From Salvelinus alpinus (Eukaryota; Chordata; Actinopteri; Salmoniformes; Salmonidae), in the NCBI RefSeq assembly GCF_045679555.1, contig NC_092091.1, forward strand, positions 79,996,364-80,060,363: DNA of 64,000 bases, written 5' to 3'. The notes under the pieces were generated by a model. That model had not been told where the DNA came from, did not search any database, and worked only from the letters and a program-made list of their open reading frames with translations. Of this stretch, positions 20,680 to 31,844 are shown one piece after another. Numbering within the stretch: the first letter of the stretch is position 1; every line of letters begins with the position of its first letter. The position numbers were made by a program, and so were the translations under genes.

Positions 20680-22568
20680 CTTGTTATGGCTGCAGGGGGC
20701 GTATTGAGTAACTGGAAAGAGGTGCCCATTTTCAAACGGCCTCGTACTCAATTCTTGCTCGTACAATATGCATATTATTATTACTATTGGATAGAAAACA
20801 CTCTCTAGTTTCTAAAACCGTTTGAATTATTTCTCTAATTGAAACAGAACTCTTTTTACAGCCCTTTTCCTATCCGGAAGTGAGATTTCCAAAAGCGAGG
20901 TCTCTCTTCAAGAGCTTGTCTATAAAAGGGCATGTCACTTGGGACTGTAAAAACACGTCATACACCTTCCCCTGGGTGTCATGCGGAAGTGAGAGCAGAA
21001 ATGACTTGATTATCTCGTTCTGGGATTGAATACAACCTCTTGGAGTGAGAGGTCCGCCATTTATTTTTTTTCGAGGGCGCGAAGTTGGACCTGGAATCGC
21101 CTCCTGGAAAACCGTCGTTATAGGTGAATATGATCTCCGGCTTCGATTTTATTTGATACATGTCACAATATCATCCTAAAGTATGTTTTTTCAATATAGT
21201 TTAATTATATTATTGAAATTTATTCTGGACTTTTGACGTGATGCGTTGCAAGAATTTGTTCAAGAAGGAGAGGTTAGCGCCGCACGGCCAGTGTGCTTGC
21301 TAATTCAAGAGGGAAATAGTTCGTTCTGGATCCAAACAAAGACGGTTCTGAACAAAGGACCCCTTGGAGAACATTCTGATGGAAGATCAACAAAGATAAG
21401 GACCCAATTTGGGATGCTATTTCATATATCTGTCGAACTGTGCTATCGCTACCGTTTGACCTGAATCAATGCTGCTGTGTGTTAGCTATTGTAGTAAGCT
21501 AATATAACGATATATTGTGTTTTCGCTGTAAAACACTTCAAAAATCGGAAATATTGGCTGTATTCACAAGATCTTTGTCTTTCATTAGCTATCCACCATA
21601 TATTTTTCTGAAATGTTTTATGATGAGTAATTAGGTAGTTGACGTTGGTGTCTGTATTTACTCTGGCTACTCCCGTGCGATTTCTGACTGTAGCTATGAT
21701 TGTAGCTATGATGGTAGCAGTAATGTAAAACTGATTTATAGCTCAAATATGCACATTTTTCGAACAAAACATAGATTTATTGTGTAACATGTTATAGGAC
21801 TGTCATCTGAGGGAGTTTTTTCTAGGTTATTTAGGTTGGTTCTAGGTTAGTTAGGTTGGCTTTGTGCATGCTACCTGCATGCTACCGTTGCTGTGAAAAA
21901 TGTCTGTCTGTCTTTTGTATTTGGTGGTGAGCTAACATAAATATACGTGGTGTTTTCGCTGTAAAACATTTTAAAAATCGGAAATATTGGCTGTATTCAC
22001 AAGATCTTTGTCTTTCATTTGCTATCCACCATATATTTTTCTGAAATGTTTTCTGATGTGTAATTAGTTAGTTGACGTTGGTGTCTGTATTTACTCTGGC
22101 TACTCCCGTGCGATTTCTGACTGTAGCTATGATGGTAGCAGTAATGTAAAACTGATTTATAGCTAAAATATGCAAATTTTTTGAACAAAACATAGATTTA
22201 TTGTGTAACATGTTATAGGACTGTCATCTGAGGGAGTTTTTTCTAGGTTATTTAGGTTGGTTCTAGGTTAGTTAGGTTGGCTTTGTGCATGCTACCTGCA
22301 TCCTACTTGTGCTGTGAAAAATGTCTGTCCTCTTTTTTATTTGGTGGTGAACTAACATAAATATATGTGGTGTTTTCTCTGTAAAACATTTTATAAAATC
22401 GGACATGTTGGCTGGATTCACAAGATGTTTATCTTTCAAATGCTGTATTGGACTTGTTAATGTGTGAAAGTTAAATATTAAAAAAAAATAGATTTTGAAT
22501 TTCGCGCCCTGCACTTGAGCTGGATGTTGTCATAGGTGTACCGGCGTTGGGCTTGCAGCCATAACAGG
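20680..22568 (+). mobile_element. TTAA element copy 1 (family A), non-autonomous
   Basis: About 1.89 kb. The left end CTTGTTATGGCTGCAGGG is an inverted match of the right end TTGCAGCCATAACAGG. It is flanked by TTAA (20676-20679) and a degraded CTAA. It shares the block AACGGCCTCGTACTCAATTC with the other TTAA elements. The interior has three related units of about 420 bp, each starting CTGTAAAACA(C/T)TT. There is no transposase ORF. TTAA target duplication is typical of piggyBac and also Kolobok elements; which one supplies the transposase is unknown. Confidence 0.75.
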
Positions 22569-22596
22569 CTAAACAACTAAGATGCTTTTGTGCTTT

Positions 22597-22742
22597 TGTA
22601 CCTGTTTCCTCCAGCATCTTCACAAGGTCCTTTGCTGTTGTTCTGGGATTGATTTGCACTTTTCGCACCAAAGTACGTTCATCTCTAGGAGACAGAATGC
22701 GTCTCCTTCCTGAGCTGTATAACGGCTGCGTGGTCCCATGGT
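22597..22742 (-). mobile_element. Tc1 (Sleeping Beauty-type) fragment, inverted
   Basis: Minus-strand sequence encoding VRKVQINPRTTAKDLVKMLE, the second DNA-binding helix region of the salmonid Tc1 transposase. It is an inverted duplicate of 23223-23370, making 146-bp arms around 22743-23222. Confidence 0.85.
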
Positions 22743-22795
22743 GTTAATTAATTAGTTAGTTAGTTAAGTAGTTATTAGTTAACTCACAAAATAGT

Positions 22796-23452
22796 AAAGA
22801 AGAATTCAGAACACCTAGTTCCCTGAAGTCATTTTTCCAAAAATTGTTTACAGACAGATTATTTCACTTATAATTCACTGTATCACAAATCTAGTGGGTC
22901 AGAAGTTGACATACACTAAGTTGGCTGTGCCTTTAAACAGCTTGGAAATATCCCGAAAATGATGTCATGGCTTTAGAAGCTTCTGATAGGCTAATTGACA
23001 TCATTTGAGTCAATTGGAGGTGTACCTGTAGATTTATTTCATGGCATACTTTTAAACTCAGTGCCTCTTTGCTTGACATCATGGGAAAATCAAAAGAATT
23101 CAGCCAAGACCTCAGAAATAAATTGTAGACTTCCACAAGTCTGGTTCATCCTTGGGAGCAATTTCCAAACGCCGGAAGGTACCACGTTCATCTGTACAAA
23201 CAATAGTACGCAAGTATAAACACCATGGGACCACGCAGCCGTCATACCGCTCAGGAAGGAGATGCGTTCGGTCTCCTAGAGATGAACGTACTTTGGTGCG
23301 AAAAGTGCAAATCAATCCCAGAACAACAGCAAAGGACCTTGTGAAGATGCTGGAGGAAACAGGTACAAAAGTATCTATATCCACAGTCAAACGAGTCCTA
23401 TATCAACATAACCTGAAAGGCCGCTCAGCAAGGAAGAAGCTACGGATCCAAC
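22796..23452 (+). mobile_element. Tc1 (Sleeping Beauty-type) 5' half
   Basis: From the inner inverted-repeat region (ATTGTTTACAGACAGATTA, the transposase-binding type of direct repeat) through the N-terminal DNA-binding domain of the transposase. The reading includes SKRRKVPRSSVQTIVRKYKH and TVKRVLYQHNLKGRSARKK, with stops upstream. It ends abruptly at GGAAGAAGCTACGGATCCAAC, directly against a tRNA-Tyr gene. The catalytic half is missing. The same joint recurs at 24976. Confidence 0.9.
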
Positions 23453-23453
23453 C

Positions 23454-23542
23454 CCTTCGATAGCTCAGTTGGTAGAGCGGAGGACTGTAGAATGCTGAAT
23501 GCTGATATACTTAGGTCGCTGGTTCAAATCCGGCTCGAAGGA
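23454..23542 (+). tRNA. tRNA-Tyr (GTA) copy 1, with intron
   Basis: Cloverleaf CCTTCGA/TCGAAGG, discriminator A, and a 16-nt intron after position 37. One change (C40 to A) breaks an anticodon-stem pair. It directly abuts a truncated Tc1 element, so its 5' flank differs from other copies. TTTTT follows 8 nt downstream. Confidence 0.75.
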
Positions 23543-23851
23543 GGACCCTTTTTCTGCCTCATCAATGCGCCCCCAAAAATATTTTTGCCGGTTGTTCCCC
23601 CTATAGAGAATAAAACGTGCATTTCCAGTTTCCTAATTAAGAAAGAATCCAAGTTAACTCACCAAATAGTAAAGAAGAATTCAGAACACCTAGTTCCCTG
23701 AAGTAATTTTCCCCAAAATTGTTTACAGACAGATTATTTCCCATCATTCCCATGGCTGAATGGTCAACGTTGATCAACATCTGGTAAAAAAGATTTAACT
23801 CAATGCTACGGTTCAAACATGTACCTTTTGCTCCAATAATTTCATCATGTC

Positions 23852-23940
23852 CCTTCGATAGCTCAGTTGGTAGAGCGGAGGACTGTAGAATGCTAAATGC
23901 TGAAATCCTTAGGTCGCTGATTCAAATCCGGCTCGAAGAA
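23852..23940 (+). tRNA. tRNA-Tyr (GTA) copy 2, damaged
   Basis: The anticodon arm and intron are intact, but position 53 is A (B box GATTC instead of GGTTC) and the acceptor 3' end reads TCGAAGA, losing the first base pair. Probably weak or inactive. Confidence 0.65.
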
Positions 23941-24115
23941 GGACCCTTTTTCTGCCTCATCAATGCGCCCACAAAAATATTTTTGCCGTTTGTTCGCACA
24001 TACCCCTATAGAGAATAAAATGTGCATTTCCAGTTTCCTTAAAGAATAGTCTAGGTGTACGAATCCAATCATACAGAAGAATTAAAAACAATTCAAGTTT
24101 ATCCCAAATTCTCCA

Positions 24116-24182
24116 CATTCGATAGCTCAGTTGGTAGAGCAAAGGACCGTAGGACACTAAATGCTGAAATCCGGCTTGAGGA
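24116..24182 (+). pseudogene. Deleted tRNA-Tyr copy 1
   Basis: CATTCGATAGCTCAGTTGG followed by the anticodon arm (AAAGGACCGTAG, anticodon still GTA). The variable loop and most of the T arm are missing. In intact copies the lost 21-22 nt lie between two ATCC words (ATCCTTAGG...AAATCCGGC), so slippage or end-joining at the short repeat explains the deletion. The B box is lost, so no pol III tRNA product is expected. All 14 deleted copies share this form. Confidence 0.9.
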
Positions 24183-24317
24183 GGACTCTTTTCCTACCTC
24201 ATAAATGCGCCTAAAAGATATACATTTGCCTGTTGTTCGCACATTCCCCAATAGAGAATAAAACGTGCATTTCCAGTTTCCTAATTAAGAAAGAATCCAA
24301 GTTAACTCACAAAATAG

Positions 24318-24976
24318 TAAAAAAGAATTCAGAACACCTAGTTCCCTGAAGTCATTTTTCCAAAAATTGTTTACAGACAGATTATTTCACTTATAATTCA
24401 CTGTATCACAAATCTAGTGGGTCAGAAGTTGACATACACTAAGTTGGCTGTGCCTTTAAACAGCTTGGAAATATCCCGAAAATGATGTCATGGCTTTAGA
24501 AGCTTCTGATAGGCTAATTGACATCATTTGAGTCAATTGGAGGTGTACCTGTAGATTTATTTCATGGCCTACTTTCAAACTCAGTGCCTCTTTGCCTGAC
24601 ATCATGGGAAAATCAAAAGAATTCAGCCAAGACCTCAGAAAAAAATTGTAGACCTCCACAAGTCTGGTTCATCCTTGGGAGCAATTTCCAAACGCCGGAA
24701 GGTACCACGTTCATCTGTACAAACAATAGTACGCAAGTATAAACACCATGGGACCACGCAGCCGTCATACAGCTCAGGAAGGAGACGCGTTCTTTCTCCT
24801 AGAGATGAACGTACTTTGGTGCGAAACGTACAAATCAATCCCAGATCAACAGCAAAGGACCTTGTGAAGATGCTGGAGGAAACAGGTACAAAAGTATCTA
24901 TATCCACAGTCAAACGAGTCCTATATCAACATAACCTGAAAGGCCGCTCAGCAAGGAAGAAGCAATGGATCCAACC
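24318..24976 (+). mobile_element. Tc1 (Sleeping Beauty-type) 5' half, second copy
   Basis: Same extent and same broken end as the copy at 22796-23452, about 97% alike by eye. It again encodes SKRRKVPRSSVQTIVRKYKH and ends GGATCCAAC against a tRNA-Tyr gene. Two copies with one joint imply that this Tc1-tRNA block was duplicated as a unit. Confidence 0.9.
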
Positions 24977-25065
24977 CCTTCGATAGCTAAGTTGGTAGAG
25001 CGGAGGACTGTAGAATGCTGAATGCTGATATCCTTAGGTCGCTTGTTCTAATCCGGCTCGAAGGA
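24977..25065 (+). tRNA. tRNA-Tyr (GTA) copy 3, damaged
   Basis: The A box reads TAGCTAAG (C13 to A) and the B box TGTTCTAATCC, two promoter-box changes that probably silence it. Anticodon arm and acceptor are intact. Confidence 0.6.
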
Positions 25066-25382
25066 GGACCTCTCTTTCTGCCTCATCAATGCGCCCCCCA
25101 AAATATTTTTGCCTGTTGTTCGCACATCCCCCAATAGAGAATAAAACGTGCATTTCCAGTTTCCTAATTAAGAAAGAATCCAAGTTAACTCACCAAATAG
25201 TAAAGAAGAATTCAGAACACCTAGTTCCCTGAAGTAATTTTCCCCAAAATTGTTTACAGACAGATTATTTCCCATCATTCCCATGGCTGAATGGTCAACG
25301 TTGATCAACATCTGGTAAAAAATATTTAACTCAATGCTACGGTTCAAACATGTACCTTTTGCTCAAATAATTTCATCATGTC

Positions 25383-25470
25383 CCTTCGATAGGTCAGTTG
25401 ATAGAGTGGGTGACTGTAGTTTGCTAAATCCTGAATCCTTTGCTCGCTGGTTCAAATCCAGCTCGAAGGA
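25383..25470 (+). pseudogene. tRNA-Tyr copy 4, degenerate
   Basis: Changes in the D arm (TAGGTCAGTTGATAGAGTGG), the anticodon stem (GGTGACTGTAG) and the intron, while the acceptor and T arm are kept. It first marks the regular 640-bp periodicity. Confidence 0.75.
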
Positions 25471-25638
25471 TTAACCTTTTTCTGCCTCATCAATGCGCCC
25501 TCAAAAATATTTTTGCCGGTTGTTCCCCCTATAGAGAATAAAATGTGCATTTCCAGTTTCCTTAAAGAATAGTCTAGGTGTACGAATCCAATCATACAGA
25601 AGAATTAAAAACAATTCAAGTTTATCCACAATTCTCCA

Positions 25639-25705
25639 CATTCGATAGCTCAGTTGGTAGAGCAAAGGACCGTAGAACACTAAATGCTGAAATCCGGCTT
25701 GAGGA
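25639..25705 (+). pseudogene. Deleted tRNA-Tyr copy 2
   Basis: Same T-arm deletion; intron reads AACACTAAATGCTGAA, the common form from here on. Confidence 0.9.
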
Positions 25706-26022
25706 GGACCCTTTTCCTACCTCATAAATGCGCCTAAAAGATATACATTTGCCTGTTGTTCGCACATTCCCCAATAGAGAATAAAACGTGCATTTCCAGT
25801 TTCCTAATTAAGAAAGAATCCAAGTTAACTCACCAAATAGTAAAGAAGAATTCAGAACACCTAGTTCCCTGAAGTAATTTTCCCCAAAATTGTTTACAGA
25901 CAGATTATTTCCCATCATTCCCATGGCTGAATGGTCAACGTTGATCAACATCTGGTAAAAAAGATTTAACTCAATGCTACGGTTCAAACATGTACCTTTT
26001 GCTCCAATAATTTCATCATGTC

Positions 26023-26111
26023 CCTTCGATAGCTCAGTTGGTAGAGCGGAGGACTGTAGAATGCTAAATGCTGAAATCCTTAGGTCGCTGGTTCAAATCC
26101 GGCTCGAAGGT
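26023..26111 (+). tRNA. tRNA-Tyr (GTA) copy 5
   Basis: All stems, boxes and the intron are canonical, but the discriminator base is T instead of A, which should weaken recognition by tyrosyl-tRNA synthetase. CTTTTTC follows. Confidence 0.8.
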
Positions 26112-26279
26112 TTAACCTTTTTCTGCCTCATCAATGCCCCCTCAAAAATACTTTTGCCGGTTGTTCCCCCTATAGAGAATAAAATGTGCATTTCCAGTTT
26201 CCTTAAAGAATAGTCTAGGTGTACGAATCCAATCATACAGAAGAATTAAAAACAATTCAAGTTTATCCACAATTCTCCA

Positions 26280-26346
26280 CATTCGATAGCTCAGTTGGTA
26301 GAGCAAAGGACCGTAGAACACTAAATGCTGAAATCCGGCTTGAGGA
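26280..26346 (+). pseudogene. Deleted tRNA-Tyr copy 3
   Basis: Same deletion form; downstream flank reads CCTAATAAATGCG where others have CCTCATAAATGCG. Confidence 0.9.
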
Positions 26347-26663
26347 GGACCCTTTTCCTACCTAATAAATGCGCCTAAAAGATATACATTTGCCTGTTGT
26401 TCGCACATTCCCCAATAGAGAATAAAACGTGCATTTCCAGTTTCCTAATTAAGAAAGAATCCAAGTTAACTCACCAAATAGTAAAGAAGAATTCAGAACA
26501 CCTAGTTCCCTGAAGTAATTTTCCCCAAAATTGTTTACAGACAGATTATTTCCCATCATTCCCATGGCTGAATGGTCAACGTTGATCAACATCTGGTAAA
26601 AAAGATTTAACTCAATGCTACGGTTCAAACATGTACCTTTTGCTCCAATAATTTCATCATGTC

Positions 26664-26752
26664 CCTTCGATAGCTCAGTTGGTAGAGCGGAGGACTGTAG
26701 AATGCTAAATGCTGAAATCCTTAGGTTGCTGGTTCAAATCCGGCTCGAAGGT
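26664..26752 (+). tRNA. tRNA-Tyr (GTA) copy 6
   Basis: Discriminator T, and C48 to T in the variable loop; stems otherwise intact. Confidence 0.78.
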
Positions 26753-26919
26753 TTAACCTTTTTCTGCCTCATCAATGCCCCCTCAAAAATGTTTTTGCCG
26801 GTTGTTCCCCTATAGAGAATAAAATGTGCATTTCCAGTTTCCTTAAAGAATAGTCTAGGTGTATGAATCCAATCATACAGAAGAATTAAAAACAATTCAA
26901 GTTTATCCACAATTCTCCA

Positions 26920-26986
26920 CATTCGATAGCTCAGTTGGTAGAGCAAAGGACCGTAGAACACTAAATGCTGAAATCCGGCTTGAGGA
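26920..26986 (+). pseudogene. Deleted tRNA-Tyr copy 4
   Basis: Same deletion form, 640 bp after the previous one. Confidence 0.9.
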
Positions 26987-27301
26987 GGACCCTTTTCCTA
27001 CCTCATAAATGCGCCTAAAAGATATACATTTGCCTGTTGTTCGCACATTCCCCAATAGAGAATAAAACGTGCATTTCCAGTTTCCTAATTAAGAAAGAAT
27101 CCAAGTTAACTCACCAAATAGTAAAGAAGAATTCAGAACACCTAGTTCCCTGAAGTATTTTCCCCAAAATTGTTTACAGACAGATTATTTCCCATCATTC
27201 CCATGGCTGAATGGTCAACGTTGACCAACATCTGGTAAAAAAGATTTAACTCAATGCTACGGTTCAAACATGTACCTTTTGCTCCAAAATTTCATCATGT
27301 C

Positions 27302-27390
27302 CATTCGATAGCTCAGTTGGTAGAGCGGAGGACTGTAGAATGCTAAATGCTGAAATCCTTAGGTCGCTGGTTCAAATCAGGCTCGAAGGA
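27302..27390 (+). tRNA. tRNA-Tyr (GTA) copy 7, damaged
   Basis: The acceptor starts CATTCGA (C2 to A, mismatch with G71), and the T stem has C62 to A, which also damages the B box (TTCAAATCA). Confidence 0.65.
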
Positions 27391-27558
27391 TTTACCTTTT
27401 TCTGCCTCATCAATGCGCCCTCAAAAATACTTTTGCCGGTTGTTCCCCCTATAGAGAATAAAATGTGCATTTCCAGTTTCCTTAAAGAATAGTCTAGGTG
27501 TACGAATCCAATCATACAGAAGAATTAAAAACAATTCAAGTTTATCCAAAATTCTCCA

Positions 27559-27625
27559 CATTCGATAGCTCAGTTGGTAGAGCAAAGGACCGTAGAACAC
27601 TAAATGCTGAAATCCGGCTTGAGGA
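27559..27625 (+). pseudogene. Deleted tRNA-Tyr copy 5
   Basis: Same deletion form; spacer before it reads TTTATCCAAAATTC, a variant shared with copies 8 and 11. Confidence 0.9.
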
Positions 27626-27941
27626 GGACCCTTTTCCTACCTCATAAATGCGCCTAAAAGATATACATTTGCCTGTTGTTCGCACATTCCCCAATAGAGA
27701 ATAAAACGTGCATTTCCAGGTTCCTAATTAAGAAAGAATCCAAGTTAACTCACCAAATAGTAAAGAAGAATTCAGAACACCTAGTTCCCTGAAGTAATTT
27801 TCCCCAAAATTGTTTACAGACAGATTATTTCCCATCATTCCCATGGCTGAATGGTCAACGTTGATCAACATCTGGTAAAAAAGATTTAACTCAATGCTAC
27901 GGTTCAAACATGTACCTTTTGCTCCAAAATTTCATCATGTC

Positions 27942-28030
27942 CCTTCGATAGCTCAGTTGCTAGAGCGGAGGACTGTAGAATGCTAAATGCTGAAATCCTT
28001 AGGTTGCTGGTTCAAATCCGGCTCGAAGGA
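27942..28030 (+). tRNA. tRNA-Tyr (GTA) copy 8
   Basis: G19 to C in the D loop (AGTTGCTAG), which should disturb the D-loop/T-loop contact, plus C48 to T. Stems intact, discriminator A. Confidence 0.72.
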
Positions 28031-28124
28031 TTTACCTTTTTCTGCCTCATCAATGCGCCCTCAAAAATGTTTTTGCCGGTTGTTCCCCTATAGAGAATAA
28101 AATGTGCATTTCCAGTTTCCTTAA

Positions 28125-30017
28125 CTTCTTCAGGCTGCAAGCCCGACATCGGGATCAATATGACAACAGCCACTGCAAGTGCAGGGCGCGAAATTCAAAA
28201 TCTATTTTTGTAAAATATTTAACTTTCACACATTAACAAGTCCAATACAGCATTTGAAAGATAAACATCTTGTCAATCCAGCCAACATGTCCGATTTTTT
28301 AAATGTTTTACAGAGAAAACACCACATATATTTATGTTAGCTCACCACCAAATAAAAAAGACAGACATTTTTCACAGCACAAGTAGGATGAAGTAGCATG
28401 CACAAGCCAACCTAACTAACCTAAAACCAACCTAAATAACCTAGAAAAAACTACCTCAGATGACAGTCCTATAACATGTTACACAATAAATCTATGTTTT
28501 GTTCAAAAAAAATGCATATTTTAGCTATAAATCAGTTTTACATTACTGCTACCATCATAGCTACAGTAAGAAATCGCACGGGAGTAGCCAGAGAAAATAC
28601 AGACACCAACTTCAACTACCTTATTACACATCAGAAAACATTTCAGAGAAATATATGGTGGATAGCTAATGAAAGACAAAGATCTTGTGAATACAGACAA
28701 TATTTCAGATTCTTTAAATGTTTTACAGCTAAAACACCACATATATTCATGTTAGCTCACCACCAAATACAAAAAGAGAGACAGATATTTTTCACAGCAC
28801 CGGTAGCATGCAGCTAGCATGCAGCTAGCATGCAAAGCCAACCTAACTAACCTAGAACTAACCTAAATAACCTAGAAAAAACTCCCTCAGATGACAGTCC
28901 TATAACATGTTACACAATAAATCTATGTTTTGTTCGAAAAAGTTGAATATTTTAGCTATAAATCAGTTTTACATTACTGCTACCATCTTAGCCACCATCA
29001 TAGCTACAGTCAGATATCGCACGGCAGTAGCCAGAGAAAACAGACACCAACGTCAACTTCTAATTTCACATCAGAAAAGATTTCAGAAAAATATATGGTG
29101 GATAGCTAATGAAAGAGAAAGATCTTGTGAATACAGACAATATTTCCGATTTCTGAAGTGTTTTACAGCGAAAACACAATATATCGTTATATTAGCTTAC
29201 TACAATAGCTAACACACAGCAGCATTGATTCTAGTCAAACGCTAGCGATAGCACAGTTCGACAGATATATGAAAAAGCATCCCAAATTGGGTCCTTATCT
29301 TTGTTGATTTTCCATCAGAATGTTCTCCAAAGGGTCCTTTGTTCAGAACCGTGTTCATTTGGACCTAGAACGAACGATGTCCCTGTTGAATTAGCATGAC
29401 ACACTGGCCATGCCGTGCTAACCTCTCCGTCTTGACAAAATTCTTGCGTCGCATCACGTCTAAAGTCCAGAATAAATTTCAATAATATAATTAAAGTATA
29501 TTGAAAAAACATACTTTAGGATGATTTTGTGACATGTATCAAAGAAAATCGAAGCTGGAGGTCATATTCACCTATAACGAGTGTTTTCCAGGAGCGCAGT
29601 CCAGTTCCTACTTCGCGCCCAGAAAAAAATATAAAGTGCGCACTTATCACTCAAAGAGGTTCCTTTCAGTCCCTGACAGAGATAATCAAGTCCTTTTTTC
29701 TCTCACTTCCGCATGACAACCAGGGGAAGATGTGTGACGTGTTTGTACAGTCCCAAGTGCCAAGGCCTTTTATAGAGAGTATCTTGAAGAGAGACATAGC
29801 TTCTTGGAAATTTCTCTTTTTCCAGAAAATGGGCTGTAAAAAGAGTTATGTTTCACTTAGAGAAATAATTAAACCTGTTTTAGAAACTAGAAGGTGTTTT
29901 ATATCCAAAGGTAATAAATAATATGCATATTGTACGAGCAAGAATTGAGTACGAGGCCGTTTGAAATGGGCACCTTTTTTCTGGCTACTCAATAATTTCC
30001 CTTGCAGCCATAACAGG
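28125..30017 (-). mobile_element. TTAA element copy 2 (family A), non-autonomous
   Basis: 1,893 bp in reverse orientation relative to copy 1. It is flanked by exact TTAA duplications (28121-28124 and 30018-30021), with ends CTTCTTCAGGCTGCAAGCC and TTGCAGCCATAACAGG. The empty site GTTTCCTTAAAGAATAG is present in the other array units, which proves the insertion. Interior units CTGTAAAACA... recur as in copy 1. Short open frames (113, 101 and 130 codons) have no recognisable domain. Confidence 0.85.
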
Positions 30018-30094
30018 TTAAAGAATAGTCTAGGTGTACGAATCCAATCATACAGAAGAATTAAAAACAATTCAAGTTTATCCACAATTCTCCA

Positions 30095-30161
30095 CATTCG
30101 ATAGCTCAGTTGGTAGAGCAAAGGACCGTAGAACACTAAATGCTGAAATCCGGCTTGAGGA
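30095..30161 (+). pseudogene. Deleted tRNA-Tyr copy 6
   Basis: Same deletion form; first unit element to the right of TTAA copy 2. Confidence 0.9.
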
Positions 30162-30476
30162 GGACCCTTTTCCTACCTCATAAATGCGCCTAAAAGATAT
30201 ACATTTGCCTGTTGTTCGCACATTCCCCAATAGAGAATAAAACGTGCATTTCCAGGTTCCTAATTAAGAAAGAATCCAAGTTAACTCACCAAATAGTAAA
30301 GAAGAATTCAGAACACCTAGTTCCCTGAAGTATTTTCCCCAAAATTGTTTACAGACAGATTATTTCCCATCATTCCCATGGCTGAATGGTCAACGTTGAC
30401 CAACATCTGGTAAAAAAGATTTAACTCAATGCTACGGTTCAAACATGTACCTTTTGCTCCAAAATTTCATCATGTC

Positions 30477-30565
30477 CATTCGATAGCTCAGTTGGTAGAG
30501 CGGAGGACTGTAGAATGCTAAATGCTGAAATCCTTAGGTTGCTGGTTCAAATCCGGCTCGAAGGA
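30477..30565 (+). tRNA. tRNA-Tyr (GTA) copy 9
   Basis: C2 to A acceptor mismatch and C48 to T; discriminator A; boxes intact. Confidence 0.7.
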
Positions 30566-30732
30566 TTTACCTTTTTCTGCCTCATCAATGCGCCCTCAAA
30601 AATGTTTTTGCCGGTTGTTCCCCTATAGAGAATAAAATGTGCATTTCCAGTTTCCTTAAAGAATAGTCTAGGTGTATGAATCCAATCATACAGAAGAATT
30701 AAAAACAATTCAAGTTTATCCACAATTCTCCA

Positions 30733-30799
30733 CATTCGATAGCTCAGTTGGTAGAGCAAAGGACCGTAGAACACTAAATGCTGAAATCCGGCTTGAGGA
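30733..30799 (+). pseudogene. Deleted tRNA-Tyr copy 7
   Basis: Same deletion form. Confidence 0.9.
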
Positions 30800-31114
30800 G
30801 GACCCTTTTCCTACCTCATAAATGCGCCTAAAAGATATACATTTGCCTGTTGTTCGCACATTCCCCAATAGAGAATAAAACGTGCATTTCCAGTTTCCTA
30901 ATTAAGAAAGAATCCAAGTTAACTCACCAAATAGTAAAGAAGAATTCAGAACACCTAGTTCCCTGAAGTATTTTCCCCAAAATTGTTTACAGACAGATTA
31001 TTTCCCATCATTCCCATGGCTGAATGGTCAACGTTGACCAACATCTGGTAAAAAAGATTTAACTCAATGCTACGGTTCAAACATGTACCTTTTGCTCCAA
31101 AATTTCATCATGTC

Positions 31115-31203
31115 CATTCGATAGCTCAGTTGGTAGAGCGGAGGACTGTAGAATGCTAAATGCTGAAATCCTTAGGTCGCTGGTTCAAATCCGGCTCGAA
31201 GGT
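31115..31203 (+). tRNA. tRNA-Tyr (GTA) copy 10
   Basis: C2 to A acceptor mismatch together with discriminator T; two acceptor-end defects, boxes intact. Confidence 0.68.
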
Positions 31204-31371
31204 TTAACCTTTTTCTGCCTCATCAATGCCCCCTCAAAAATACTTTTGCCGGTTGTTCCCCCTATAGAGAATAAAATGTGCATTTCCAGTTTCCTTAAAG
31301 AATAGTCTAGGTGTACGAATCCAATCATACAGAAGAATTAAAAACAATTCAAGTTTATCCAAAATTCTCCA

Positions 31372-31438
31372 CATTCGATAGCTCAGTTGGTAGAGCAAAG
31401 GACCGTAGAACACTAAATGCTGAAATCCGGCTTGAGGA
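31372..31438 (+). pseudogene. Deleted tRNA-Tyr copy 8
   Basis: Same deletion form. Confidence 0.9.
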
Positions 31439-31755
31439 GGACCCTTTTCCTACCTCATAAATGCGCCTAAAAGATATACATTTGCCTGTTGTTCGCACAT
31501 TCCCCAATAGAGAATAAAACGTGCATTTCCAGGTTCCTAATTAAGAAAGAATCCAAGTTAACTCACCAAATAGTAAAGAAGAATTCAGAACACCTAGTTC
31601 CCTGAAGTAATTTCCCCCAAAATTGTTTACAGACAGATTATTTCCCATCATTCCCATGGCTGAATGGTCAACGTTGACCAACATCTGGTAAAATAGATTT
31701 AACTCAATGCTACGGTTCAAACATGTACCTTTTGCTCCAATAATTTCATCATGTC

Positions 31756-31844
31756 CCTTCGATAGCTCAGTTGGTAGAGCGGAGGACTGTAGAATGCTAA
31801 ATGCTGAAATCCTTAGGTCGCTGGTTCAAATCCGGCTCGAAGGA
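31756..31844 (+). tRNA. tRNA-Tyr (GTA) copy 11, canonical
   Basis: All pairs and both promoter boxes intact. Acceptor CCTTCGA/TCGAAGG, D arm GCTC/GAGC, anticodon stem GAGGA/TCCTT, loop CTGTAGA with GTA, T stem GCTGG/CCGGC, T loop TTCAAAT, discriminator A. The intron AATGCTAAATGCTGAA sits after position 37, the normal place in eukaryotic tRNA-Tyr. Mature length is 73 nt. A TTTTT terminator lies 8 nt downstream. It matches vertebrate tRNA-Tyr almost completely and would read UAC/UAU. Confidence 0.92.

Noticed and set aside
28476-29921. 113-, 101- and 130-codon frames inside TTAA element copy 2
   Set aside because: No recognisable domain, not conserved as frames in the other copies, and the element appears non-autonomous.
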